A program made the position numbers and the translations under genes. Positions 8,101 to 15,994 of a stretch of DNA of 64,000 nucleotides are shown piece by piece. Each line of letters starts with the position of its first letter. Position 1 is the first letter of the stretch. The stretch is taken from contig JAIEUA010000006.1 in NCBI GenBank assembly GCA_019744815.1, positions 273,991 through 337,990 on the forward strand, in the 5' to 3' direction. The DNA is from Phycisphaerales bacterium. GTDB lineage: Bacteria > Planctomycetota > Phycisphaerae > Phycisphaerales > UBA1924. A model generated the notes under the pieces. It was given only the letters and a program-made list of their open reading frames with translations, was not told the origin of the DNA and did no database searches.

Positions 8101-11100
8101 CCCCAGCGTGCTCTTCGGCGGCGAAGTCGGCACCGGCCGTGCACTCGCCTCGCTGCTCACCACCGGCAACGCCACTGCCAACGCCCGCGTCCTGACCAAC
8201 CTCAACCAGACCTACGGCGGCACGCTGACCATCGGCGGCACGGCCACCAGCCTCGACGCCGGCGGCGCGTTCGTCGCCCTGGGCCCGACGGCGCTCGGCC
8301 GCTCCACGCAGATCAACGCCGCCAGCGCGTACTTCGGCAACATTGTGGACGCCAGCGCCTCGGGCGTGGCGTTCGTCGTGAACTCGCCGGGCGAGATCAA
8401 CTTCACCCGCGCCATCGGCTCGGTCGGTGCGCTCGAATCGCTCCGCGCCATCGGCGGCGGGCTCACCCACTTCAACGACTCGGTCCGCGTCACCGGCGCC
8501 GCCGGGTTCATCGATATCGCCAACGCCACGGTGCTCGACAGCGACGTCGCCTTCTCCGGCCCCAGCGTCACCTTCCAGAACACCGTGGATTCCGGCCTCG
8601 GCGGCACGTTCGGCCTCACCGCGGGCACACCCGGCTCGACGCTGCGATTCCAGAACAACGTCGGCTCCGGTCGTTCGCTCGCCTTCGTCAACGCTTCGGC
8701 GATCAGCCGCACCATCGCCTCGGGCAACATCAGCACGCTGGGCAACCAGGACTACAGCGCGTTTGAGGCCGCGGGCCTCGCGGGCAATCGCGTCCTCAGC
8801 TCGCTCGGCGGCAACATCACCTTCAACAACGCCGTCGGCGCGACCAGCAACACCACCGGCCTCGAGATTGACACCGGCGGCCTCGTCACCTTTAACAGCA
8901 GCGTCGGCTCCGGCCTCGCCGGAACCGGCGCGCTCGCCGAGATCCTCCGCAGCGGCGGCGGCGCCACTGTCCTCCGCGGCGACACCACCACCGTCGGGCA
9001 GCAGTCCTTCGACGGCGATGTCCGCTTCGCCAAGCTCGGCCTCCAGACCATCAACGCCGGCGGCCCGCTCACCATCACCGGCAAGTCGGAGCTCGAGACC
9101 AACGTCGACATGATCGTCGGGGCCGCGGACCTGCGCGGCGCGGTCGATTCCATCGGCGGCCCGCGTGCCCTGCACGTCACCAGCGCCGGCCTCATCGACT
9201 TCGGCTCCACCATCGGCGCCACCGGACCGCTCGCGTCGCTGCTCGTCGACGGCGGGGGCGAGACCCGCGTCACCACGCTCGTGGACGCCGCCACCGCGAC
9301 GTTCAACAACGCCGTCAACCTCACCGGCAACACGATCTTCCAGGGCGGCCTGGTCACGTTCAACAGCACGCTCGACGCGCTCGCGGCCAACGCCTTCGGC
9401 GCTGAGTTCAAAGGCAACGCCGGCCTCGGCACGCTCGACTTCACCCAAAACGTCGGCCAGTCGCGTGCTCTCGCGTTCCTGATCAGCCGCATCGACACGA
9501 CGGTGCGGGCCAACGTCTCGACCGCCAACCAGCAGCAGTTCGACAAGAACCTCGCGATCCTCGGGCCGTCCACGTTCAACGCTGGTGGTCTCTTCAGCGT
9601 CGGCGGCAACACGCGGATCACCCGCCGCGCCGACATCAACGCCAACGGCGTGACCTTCACCGGCCTCGTCGATTCCGGCGCGGCGCTCCCGCCCGCCGAC
9701 CGCGGCGAGCTGTTCATCGCCAGCCCCGGCGCGATCACCTTCGCCCAGGCCATCGGCTCCGCCGACGCGCTCCGCACGCTCGACGTTTCCGGCGGCGGTC
9801 TGACCACGATCAACGCGACGATCGACGCCGACAACGCCGACTTCCGCAACGCCACCGAGCTCGCCAGCAACGTCTCACTCCGCAACGGCAGCTACACGTT
9901 CCATCAGACGCTTGACTCCGCCCTTGGCGGCCCTTTCGCTCTGAACACCCTGGGCGTGGGAACGCTGACGTTTAGCAACACCGTCGGCGGCACGCGTGAA
10001 CTGCTGAGCCTCGACGCCCAGAACGCGGCCCAGACCGTGCTCGGCGGCAACGTCACCACGCAGAGCTTCGCCCGCTTTGCTGCCACGCAACTCAACGCCG
10101 ACAGCCTCGTCCGCAGCACCGCGGGCGGCAACGTTGATTTCGGCGTCGTCACCGCCCCAGTCGCCCGCGCCCTCTCGGTCGACACCAGCGGCATCGTCAC
10201 GTTCGGCGGCTCGGTCGGCTCGCTCGCCAACCCGCTCACGTCACTCACCGTCAGCAACGCCAGCCTCACCCGCGTCGGCGGCGACATCTCGACCAACGCC
10301 GCCATCGCCCTGGGCAATACCCAGCTCGACGCCGACAGCACCATCACCAGCCTGCTCGGCGGCAACGTTGCCTTCGGTACGATCACCTCGCCCGTCGCGC
10401 GGGCCTTGGTCGTCGATACCTCGGGCGTCGTTACCTTCGGCGGCCCGGTCGCTTCGCTCGCCAACCCGCTCGCCTCGCTCACCGTCAACAACGCTTCCCT
10501 CGTTCGCCTCGGCGGCGACGTGACGGCCAACAGTCTCATCACGCTCCGCGACACCCAGCTCGACGCCAGCAGCACTGTTACCAGCCTGCTCGGCGGCAAC
10601 GTCACGCTCGGCACGATCACCTCGCCGATCGCCCGCAATCTGGTCGTCGATACCTCGGGCCTCACCACCTTTGGCGGCAACATCGGCTCCGCCGGTGGAC
10701 GCCTCGCCTCGCTGCAGAAGCTCGGCACCGGCGCCACAACATTGCTCGGCGATGCGTTCACCCTCGGCCAGCAGCGGTTCGCCGGAAACGTTGCATTCTC
10801 GAAGGGTACCGCCCAGACGCTGGACGCGGGCGGCCCGCTGTTCATCGGCGGCACCAGCACCCTTGCGAACGACTTGACCGTGCTGGCGAACGGGACCACG
10901 TTCACCAACGCCGTCGACGGGAACGCCGGCCCCGCCCGCTCGCTCACCGTCACCAGCACCTCGCCCATCCTCTTCGGCGCTGCAATCGGGCAGACCAACG
11001 CCCTGCAGTCCATCCTCGTCAACGGCGGCGGCGCGACCACGCTCAACACGCTCGTCCGCACCACCGCCGGCGGCAACGCCGATTTCCAGAATGCCGTGCT

Positions 11101-14100
11101 GCTCGGCAGCGACCTCAACCTCAACGGCGGCACGTTCCGCTTCGGGCAGACGCTCGACAGCGACATCGGTGGTCCCTTCGCCCTAGCCTCCACCGGCAGC
11201 AACTCGATCGAGTTCGTCGGCAACGTCGGCATCGGCTCGCTGCTCCGCTCGGTCGACACCGCCCTCGCCGCCGACACCCGTCTGCACGCCGATCTCGCCG
11301 CCCGCGACGCGATCCGCCTCAGCACGCTCCGCCTGCTCGATGCCGCGAACAAGAACATTGCGAGTGCAACCGGCACCATCGACTTCCTCGGCGCCGTCGC
11401 CGCCGACGCCGGCGCGGGCCTCAACGTCGCTGCCCCCGGCACCGTCACCTTCGCCAGCACCGTGGGCTCAGGCATCCCCACGTTGGGCACGCTCGGCTTC
11501 CTCAACCGCACCGGCGGCGGATTGACCGTTCTGAACGGCAACACGACCACCACCGGCAGCCAGGCCTTCGACGGCAATCTCGACGTGAACGGCCCGCTCA
11601 CGCTCAACGCCGGCGGCGCGTTCGGCGTCCTCGGCGGGACGCGGCTCTTCGGCAACACCATCATCAACAGCAACGGCTACCTCTTCAACGGCTCGGTCGA
11701 CTCCGCCGGCGGCAGCCGCAGCCTGACCCTCAACAACACCGGCAGCGGCGAGTTCAAGAGCGGCGCGGGCTTTGGCAGCGCCCTGAGCGCCCTGACCATC
11801 AACGGCGTCGGCACCTCGACCCTCGCCGGCAACGTCCGCATCGTGCCCGGCGGCTCGATGATCGTGAACCAGGGCGCGTTTATCGCCGGGCCCTCGGACT
11901 TCCGCGCCGGCACGATCACGTTCAACGGCACGCTCGATGCCGCCCCCGCCGCCGCGAACTCGGCCCTGGCCCTCGTCGCCAACGCCGCGAACTTCAACTT
12001 CAACGCGGGCGGCGTGAATGCTCTCACCTCGCTCGACGCCTCGGGCGTCACGCTCACCCGCGTCGCGGGCAACATGACTACGATCGGTTCGCAGCAGTTC
12101 GCCGGCCTGCTGCTCACCGGCGCCGCGGGCAGCCGCGTCTTCAGCGGTTCAACCCTCGCCTACTTCGGCGCGATTGACGCCGCGACCAACACCGTCGGCA
12201 TGATCGCCAGCGGCCCGGGCGGCGTCGGCTTCGCGGGCAACGTCGGCCTCGGCGGCGTCGGCGGCACCAACCTCGCCCAGCTCATCGTCGCCGGCCCGAC
12301 CACGCTCGCCGGCAACGTCCGCACCGTCGGCGGCACGTCGTTCGGAAACGCCCTCACCACCATCGGCGCCCGCACCATCGACGCCGCCGGCCTCTTCGTC
12401 GGCGGCCAGACCGTCCTCGGCGGCAACTTCACCGTCAATACGGCAAACGCCCAGTTCAACGGCGGCGTCGACTCCGCCGCCCCCGGCCTGGCCTCGATGC
12501 TCGTGAACGCCACCAACTCCGCCGTCTTCGGCAACGGCATCGGCCAGAACGCCGCACTCGCCTCCTTCCGCAGCAACGCCGCGGCCACCGTGCTCCGCGG
12601 CGCGGGTCTCCGCACCCTCGCCACCGGCCAGTCGTGGTTCGCCGGCGAGCTCCGCATCGACTCGCTCGGCGGCACGTCCACGATCAACACCGGCACGATC
12701 TTCATCGCCCGCGACGTCTTCACCGACCCCGCCGCCGCGGGCGCCGCCAACCTCTCGCTGCTCGCCAACGCCCCCTCGACCATCGAGGGCTCGGCGATCC
12801 GCATCGGCGGCAGCATCGGTCAGTCCTCGGTCGCGCCCTCAGGCACCCAGCGCTTCAACAACCTCACCCTTGGCGGCGCCATCGGCACGCCCAACATCGC
12901 GACCATCCTGCTCAGCAAGGGCTTCGACGCCCAGGGCCGCCTGATCGCCGCCAGCGTCAACCCCGGCGATCAGTTCTCCATCGTCGCCAACAACATCGCC
13001 ATGGCGCCCGGCCAGAAGCTCACGGCCCTCGGCTCGTTGGGCCTCTTCGGCGCCTCGTCGATCACGCTCGGCGACGTCGCGACGCTCGGCAATCTGTCCG
13101 TCAACTCCCCCGTCATCCGCATCACCAGCCGCGGGGCCGCCAACCTGCTCAACAACACCGGCGGGGTCGAGGGCGACATCGGCACCGACATCGTCGCCGG
13201 CGGCACGATCTCGTTCAGCTCCACGCCCACGCTGCTCCCCGGGGCCGGCTCCTTCAGCTACTCCGCCGGCGGCGGGCCCGATCCGGTGCTCGCCTCGTTC
13301 TCCTATCGCCAGCTCCCCAGCGCCATCACGCTCGCGAACTTCCGCGATCAGCGCGTCGGCAGCCCCCTCGGCCCCAACTTCCTGCTTTTCCTCGACCTCG
13401 CCTCCCGCGGCCCGACCTCCACCAGCGTCGCCGAGACCAAGAGCGTCCAGCCGCCTCGTCTTGGCGAGGTCGCTCGCGTGCGTCAGTCGGTCGTCGTCGA
13501 TCCGGCCGATCAGGAACTCCTCCGTCAGCTCGGCCTGACCGTCCGCGGGGCGACCAACGAGGAGATCGTGGCCTCGTTCGCCGGGTACAGCTACTACGTC
13601 AACGTGCCGCAGAAGCTCCGGCCGAGCGTCGAGAATCGCGAGTACGTCGTGACCGCCGACCGCCTGTGGATGCAGGCCGTGGTCGAGCTCTCCAAGGCCT
13701 ACAACGCGACCATGAAGCGCACCGTCATCGAGAGCGACGGCCGCACCACCGAGCAGCTCCGCGACACCGAACTGCGCCAGACCTTCGAGGAATCGTGGGA
13801 CCGCTACATCGCGTCCTCGACCGCCAAGTCGGCCGACGAGGAACTGCAGGGCTTCATGCAGCGGCTGCTCACCGACCCCGGCGAAGCCGCCACGCGTCAG
13901 GAACTCGCCAACCTCGGCGGCCTGCTCGCCAAGCTCGACGACCTGGGCCTGACCAAGCTCGAGGCCGGCATCCCGCGCGGCCGCCTGCTCCAGCGCATCC
14001 GCCCCGCTGCCCTGTCGCCCAACGACATGACCGCGATCATCCAGGCCGTGACGGCATCCGGCGTCAAGCCCCAGTTGACGCCCGACGAGCCCGCCGCACC

Positions 14101-14170
14101 CACGCCGTCGCCCGCCACTCCCGCCGTCGCCGACAAGGCCGCGAAGGTGCTCGAAGTCTCGAAGCGGTAG
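5126..14170 (+). CDS. Giant filamentous-haemagglutinin-type exoprotein
   Basis: About 3014 residues. The chosen ATG at 5126 gives a long signal peptide: basic residues 1-43, a hydrophobic core LSLLLLLASAQRAHA, and probable cleavage after AHA near residue 65. Residues about 66-330 are a filamentous-haemagglutinin/two-partner-secretion N-terminal domain, with the recurring pattern of short strands (INYTRFDV, VYFVNSAGVIFGQNS, NHGRIETADGG). Residues about 400-2800 are a long right-handed beta-helix-like series of imperfect repeats rich in Asn, Gly, Thr and Ala. It includes three 78-residue near-copies (from about 1667). The last 200 residues are different, charged and helical, with a Pro/Ala tail and no beta-barrel. 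A surface adhesin or matrix protein is the likely role. Two-partner export would need a TpsB pore, which is not in the window. Confidence 0.85.
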   Translation: MNSRRDNSAVRSIAQVAGAARAIRAHEVSPRGLKPAALRGDRLAWVSSTLSLLLLLASAQRAHANGPENPNVASGTASFQNQNGNWVIHTSNKAIINYTRFDVASGQWVRFIQDGSGARVLNRINGSAPTFIDGSIYANGSVYFVNSAGVIFGQNSVINCASFAAAAGQLSDQNFLAGIDHFTNLSGAVINHGRIETADGGMAALVGRHVANYGTIVAPQGTVVMAAGSDVYVGEAGGHVFARIQGDGTNAAEGVRNDGVIEARRGTAMLAAGDAYGMAVINTGRLMARNVKIDGGERGEVRVAGTVDASGKDLGETGGRVEITGENIALTGATIDVSGDSGGGTALIGGGREGLGLDHVAKGLYVDQNSTVNADAIRSGNGGEIVLFSQNATRSFGRLQARGGVEAGNGGFVETSGGWLSLKGTPDTGARALLGIDGTWLIDPLDLEIVAAAPTVDVSGGPIFTPSGGASKLWVEDLKNAFATSSTVTIKTVGTVGAGTGTITFNAIFDLPPPVSPVLIRTLNVLAAGNIVINQRIVDQNAAAGAGLNLNLAAGGNVNVNAQLLLRQGVLTSSGVGFSSNNQIRAAGVNLNHTGAVSVQSIASQFVGGTSSIFVRGSSFDASQSLTTGGGNIDIQTTTGNIRFLGAGSSVDAGTGSIVVKSADRIESNASINAANVRMDAATQAIYSRDIVASNTLELRANVLEFSGPGTINLTAPSMTLRVNDFADAASRIRFLSSINLNGNANVLAGRGEFVVAAGRVINLTPTNKSLLINADTVTIDPTASLISGAGGRLRFQTQTSGRAIALGSSDAGALALSTAELATIGAGWTNIDFLKGGQSGDIRVDSATTLNPSVTFQLGSGSLRLNDNLTLAGAFTTNGRVRVGAGNIQLSAASAIFGNLVDAAAAGANFTVNSPGLIDFRNSIGSALALNSLTTTGGGAARVRNLVRSGNTTFNGAVQLAADTTFSGGTVAFNNTLDSHTTGFYNATILGPSVLFGGEVGTGRALASLLTTGNATANARVLTNLNQTYGGTLTIGGTATSLDAGGAFVALGPTALGRSTQINAASAYFGNIVDASASGVAFVVNSPGEINFTRAIGSVGALESLRAIGGGLTHFNDSVRVTGAAGFIDIANATVLDSDVAFSGPSVTFQNTVDSGLGGTFGLTAGTPGSTLRFQNNVGSGRSLAFVNASAISRTIASGNISTLGNQDYSAFEAAGLAGNRVLSSLGGNITFNNAVGATSNTTGLEIDTGGLVTFNSSVGSGLAGTGALAEILRSGGGATVLRGDTTTVGQQSFDGDVRFAKLGLQTINAGGPLTITGKSELETNVDMIVGAADLRGAVDSIGGPRALHVTSAGLIDFGSTIGATGPLASLLVDGGGETRVTTLVDAATATFNNAVNLTGNTIFQGGLVTFNSTLDALAANAFGAEFKGNAGLGTLDFTQNVGQSRALAFLISRIDTTVRANVSTANQQQFDKNLAILGPSTFNAGGLFSVGGNTRITRRADINANGVTFTGLVDSGAALPPADRGELFIASPGAITFAQAIGSADALRTLDVSGGGLTTINATIDADNADFRNATELASNVSLRNGSYTFHQTLDSALGGPFALNTLGVGTLTFSNTVGGTRELLSLDAQNAAQTVLGGNVTTQSFARFAATQLNADSLVRSTAGGNVDFGVVTAPVARALSVDTSGIVTFGGSVGSLANPLTSLTVSNASLTRVGGDISTNAAIALGNTQLDADSTITSLLGGNVAFGTITSPVARALVVDTSGVVTFGGPVASLANPLASLTVNNASLVRLGGDVTANSLITLRDTQLDASSTVTSLLGGNVTLGTITSPIARNLVVDTSGLTTFGGNIGSAGGRLASLQKLGTGATTLLGDAFTLGQQRFAGNVAFSKGTAQTLDAGGPLFIGGTSTLANDLTVLANGTTFTNAVDGNAGPARSLTVTSTSPILFGAAIGQTNALQSILVNGGGATTLNTLVRTTAGGNADFQNAVLLGSDLNLNGGTFRFGQTLDSDIGGPFALASTGSNSIEFVGNVGIGSLLRSVDTALAADTRLHADLAARDAIRLSTLRLLDAANKNIASATGTIDFLGAVAADAGAGLNVAAPGTVTFASTVGSGIPTLGTLGFLNRTGGGLTVLNGNTTTTGSQAFDGNLDVNGPLTLNAGGAFGVLGGTRLFGNTIINSNGYLFNGSVDSAGGSRSLTLNNTGSGEFKSGAGFGSALSALTINGVGTSTLAGNVRIVPGGSMIVNQGAFIAGPSDFRAGTITFNGTLDAAPAAANSALALVANAANFNFNAGGVNALTSLDASGVTLTRVAGNMTTIGSQQFAGLLLTGAAGSRVFSGSTLAYFGAIDAATNTVGMIASGPGGVGFAGNVGLGGVGGTNLAQLIVAGPTTLAGNVRTVGGTSFGNALTTIGARTIDAAGLFVGGQTVLGGNFTVNTANAQFNGGVDSAAPGLASMLVNATNSAVFGNGIGQNAALASFRSNAAATVLRGAGLRTLATGQSWFAGELRIDSLGGTSTINTGTIFIARDVFTDPAAAGAANLSLLANAPSTIEGSAIRIGGSIGQSSVAPSGTQRFNNLTLGGAIGTPNIATILLSKGFDAQGRLIAASVNPGDQFSIVANNIAMAPGQKLTALGSLGLFGASSITLGDVATLGNLSVNSPVIRITSRGAANLLNNTGGVEGDIGTDIVAGGTISFSSTPTLLPGAGSFSYSAGGGPDPVLASFSYRQLPSAITLANFRDQRVGSPLGPNFLLFLDLASRGPTSTSVAETKSVQPPRLGEVARVRQSVVVDPADQELLRQLGLTVRGATNEEIVASFAGYSYYVNVPQKLRPSVENREYVVTADRLWMQAVVELSKAYNATMKRTVIESDGRTTEQLRDTELRQTFEESWDRYIASSTAKSADEELQGFMQRLLTDPGEAATRQELANLGGLLAKLDDLGLTKLEAGIPRGRLLQRIRPAALSPNDMTAIIQAVTASGVKPQLTPDEPAAPTPSPATPAVADKAAKVLEVSKR
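10124..10700 (+). repeat. Three tandem 234-bp near-copies inside the giant exoprotein gene
   Basis: GGCGGCAACGT recurs at 10124, 10358 and 10592, exactly 234 bases (78 codons) apart. It is followed each time by near-identical coding for PVARxLxVDTSG, TFGG and SLANPLxSLTV; the third copy diverges after about 100 bases. The in-frame period means copy-number change would alter protein length without disrupting the reading frame. Confidence 0.8.
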
Positions 14171-14181
14171 TGACCTTGGGA

Positions 14182-14326
14182 GCGGGGCCTTCTAGGCCCC
14201 GGCGCGAAGCACCGAGATTCTCAACTCAGAACGTCCAACTCGCTCGCCGAGCGAGGATTGCGTCATCGAAATCAGCTTGGACAAGTTCTCACGAAGCGTT
14301 CTTCGCCGGGGCCTAGAAGGCCCCGC
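14182..14326. terminator. Long inverted repeat between convergent genes (possible bidirectional terminator)
   Basis: Perfect 23-base arms at 14182-14204 and 14304-14326 surround about 100 bases. Each arm is itself nearly palindromic (GGGGCC-TTCTA-GGCCCC), so each can also form its own hairpin. It lies directly between the stop of the giant exoprotein gene and the stop of nuoN. No U-tract follows, so a factor-dependent terminator or an intergenic REP pair is as likely as an intrinsic terminator. Confidence 0.5.
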
Positions 14327-14341
14327 CCCCGTGCGGCGTGC

Positions 14342-15994
14342 TCACCGCCCGCCCGTCACACCCGGCACCGCCTGCAGCGCATCCATCAGGCTCGGCTGCG
14401 ACTGCTCCGCCGCCGCCGCGGGCTTGTACTGCGGCATGTACCGCCCCGCGATCTCCGACTGGGTCATGAGCTGACCCGCCAAGACCGCCAGCAGCACCAC
14501 GCCGCCCGCCGAGACCAGACCGGCCACTCGGCGTGCCGCGAACGGAGCATCCTCCGTCGCCTCCGCACGCGGGTGCGCCTCTTCGAGCAGCGGCAGCGCC
14601 ATCAGCCGCAGGTAGTAGAACGCCGCGATCGCGCTGTTCAGGCCCAGCACGATCACCAGCGGGATCTCGCCCGCGCTCACCGCGCTCGTGAACAGCGGCA
14701 GCTTGCCGAAAAAGCCAAGCAGCGGCGGCAGGCCCAGCAGGCTGAGCGCACAGATCACCATCGTCCAGCCCGCCACCGGGTGCGAGCGGCAGATGCCACG
14801 GAGGTCGTCCACGTGATCGATCTCGCGGACCTCGTCCTCGCCCGCCTTGGGCTTGCGTTCGATGGCCGCCAGGGCCGCGAAGCAGCCGACGTTCATCACG
14901 CCGTACGCGAGCAGGTAGAACAGCACCGCCGCGATGCCGTTGTTGGAGAACGACGCATCGCCCGGCCCGGCGATCACGCCGACCAGCATGTAGCCCGAGT
15001 GCGCGATCGAGGAGTACGCGAGCATGCGCTTGGCGCTCGACTGCATCACCGCCAGCGTGTTGCCGATGGTCATGGTCAGCGCCGCCACAACCCACAGCGT
15101 GATGCGGACGGGCTCCGGCAGCGAGGTGCCAGCGCCCTCGGGACCGAATCGCCAGCCGACCGTGCCGACGATCAGCAGAATCGCGAGGAAGCCGGCCGTC
15201 TTGGGGACGAACGCCAGCATCGCCGACACGCCGGGGGCGGCCCCCTGGTACACGTCAGCCGTGTAGAAGTGCATCGGCACCGCGGCGATCTTGAAGAACA
15301 GGCCAAACAGCGTGATCAACAGGCCCAGCATGCCCAGCGTCGAGATCCCCGACGCGGTGAAGATGTCGTAGATCTTGTTGAGGTTGGTGGTGCCGGTCGC
15401 GCCGTAGAGCAGGGCAAATCCGTACAGGAACATCGCCGCACCCAGGGCGCCGAGGAAGAAGTACTTGACGCCCGCTTCCTGGGCCCGGTGCCGCGACGAC
15501 GAGATCGCGACCATCACATACGTCGGCAGGCTGGTCAACTCGAGCGCCAGGAACAGCCAGATCAGGTCATCGGCCGAGGCGACGAGCAAAAGGCCCGTGA
15601 TCGAGAACAGGAAGAACGAGTAGAACTCGGCCCGGTTCGAACGAAGCGGGTTGAACACGCCGCGCCCGGAAGCAACGCGTGCCTCCTCCGCGCGATCGAC
15701 CGTTCCCGCCAACAGCGGCAACAGGATCAGCGCCACAATGCAGATCAGGCACTTGGCGAACGGCACCATCGTCGGCAGGAACGACTGGCCGTGCTTGGCA
15801 TCGACCAGCGGTCCACCGACCGTGCCCGGCGTCGTCGTGATCGCAAGATACAGCGCGACCAACAGCCCCAGCCCGGCAACGCCGGCGGTGGCCTTGCGAA
15901 CCGCGAAGGAGCGGCTCAGACCCAGCACCATCACAATGCAGGTCGTCGCGAACAGAGCAATCTCGGGCCAGAGATAGGCCAGACGTTCGATCAT
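14342..15994 (-). CDS. nuoN: NADH-quinone oxidoreductase subunit N
   Basis: 550 residues, one of the three antiporter-like proton-pumping subunits of complex I in the inner membrane. It is polytopic (about 14 transmembrane helices). It carries the antiporter-family core: conserved charged residues in the middle helices, ELTSLPTYVMVA (the TM5 glutamate) and KYFFLGALGAAMFLYGFALL. Further on are KIAAVPMHFYTADVYQGAAP and KRMLAYSSIAHSGYML. A cytoplasmic loop near 400 is charged (KPKAGEDEVREIDHVDD). The start ATG overlaps the nuoM stop by four bases, implying coupled translation. It is the last gene of the nuoJKLMN run; the neighbouring order supports the assignment over the similar NuoM/NuoL. Confidence 0.96.
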   Translation of the reverse strand: MIERLAYLWPEIALFATTCIVMVLGLSRSFAVRKATAGVAGLGLLVALYLAITTTPGTVGGPLVDAKHGQSFLPTMVPFAKCLICIVALILLPLLAGTVDRAEEARVASGRGVFNPLRSNRAEFYSFFLFSITGLLLVASADDLIWLFLALELTSLPTYVMVAISSSRHRAQEAGVKYFFLGALGAAMFLYGFALLYGATGTTNLNKIYDIFTASGISTLGMLGLLITLFGLFFKIAAVPMHFYTADVYQGAAPGVSAMLAFVPKTAGFLAILLIVGTVGWRFGPEGAGTSLPEPVRITLWVVAALTMTIGNTLAVMQSSAKRMLAYSSIAHSGYMLVGVIAGPGDASFSNNGIAAVLFYLLAYGVMNVGCFAALAAIERKPKAGEDEVREIDHVDDLRGICRSHPVAGWTMVICALSLLGLPPLLGFFGKLPLFTSAVSAGEIPLVIVLGLNSAIAAFYYLRLMALPLLEEAHPRAEATEDAPFAARRVAGLVSAGGVVLLAVLAGQLMTQSEIAGRYMPQYKPAAAAEQSQPSLMDALQAVPGVTGGR

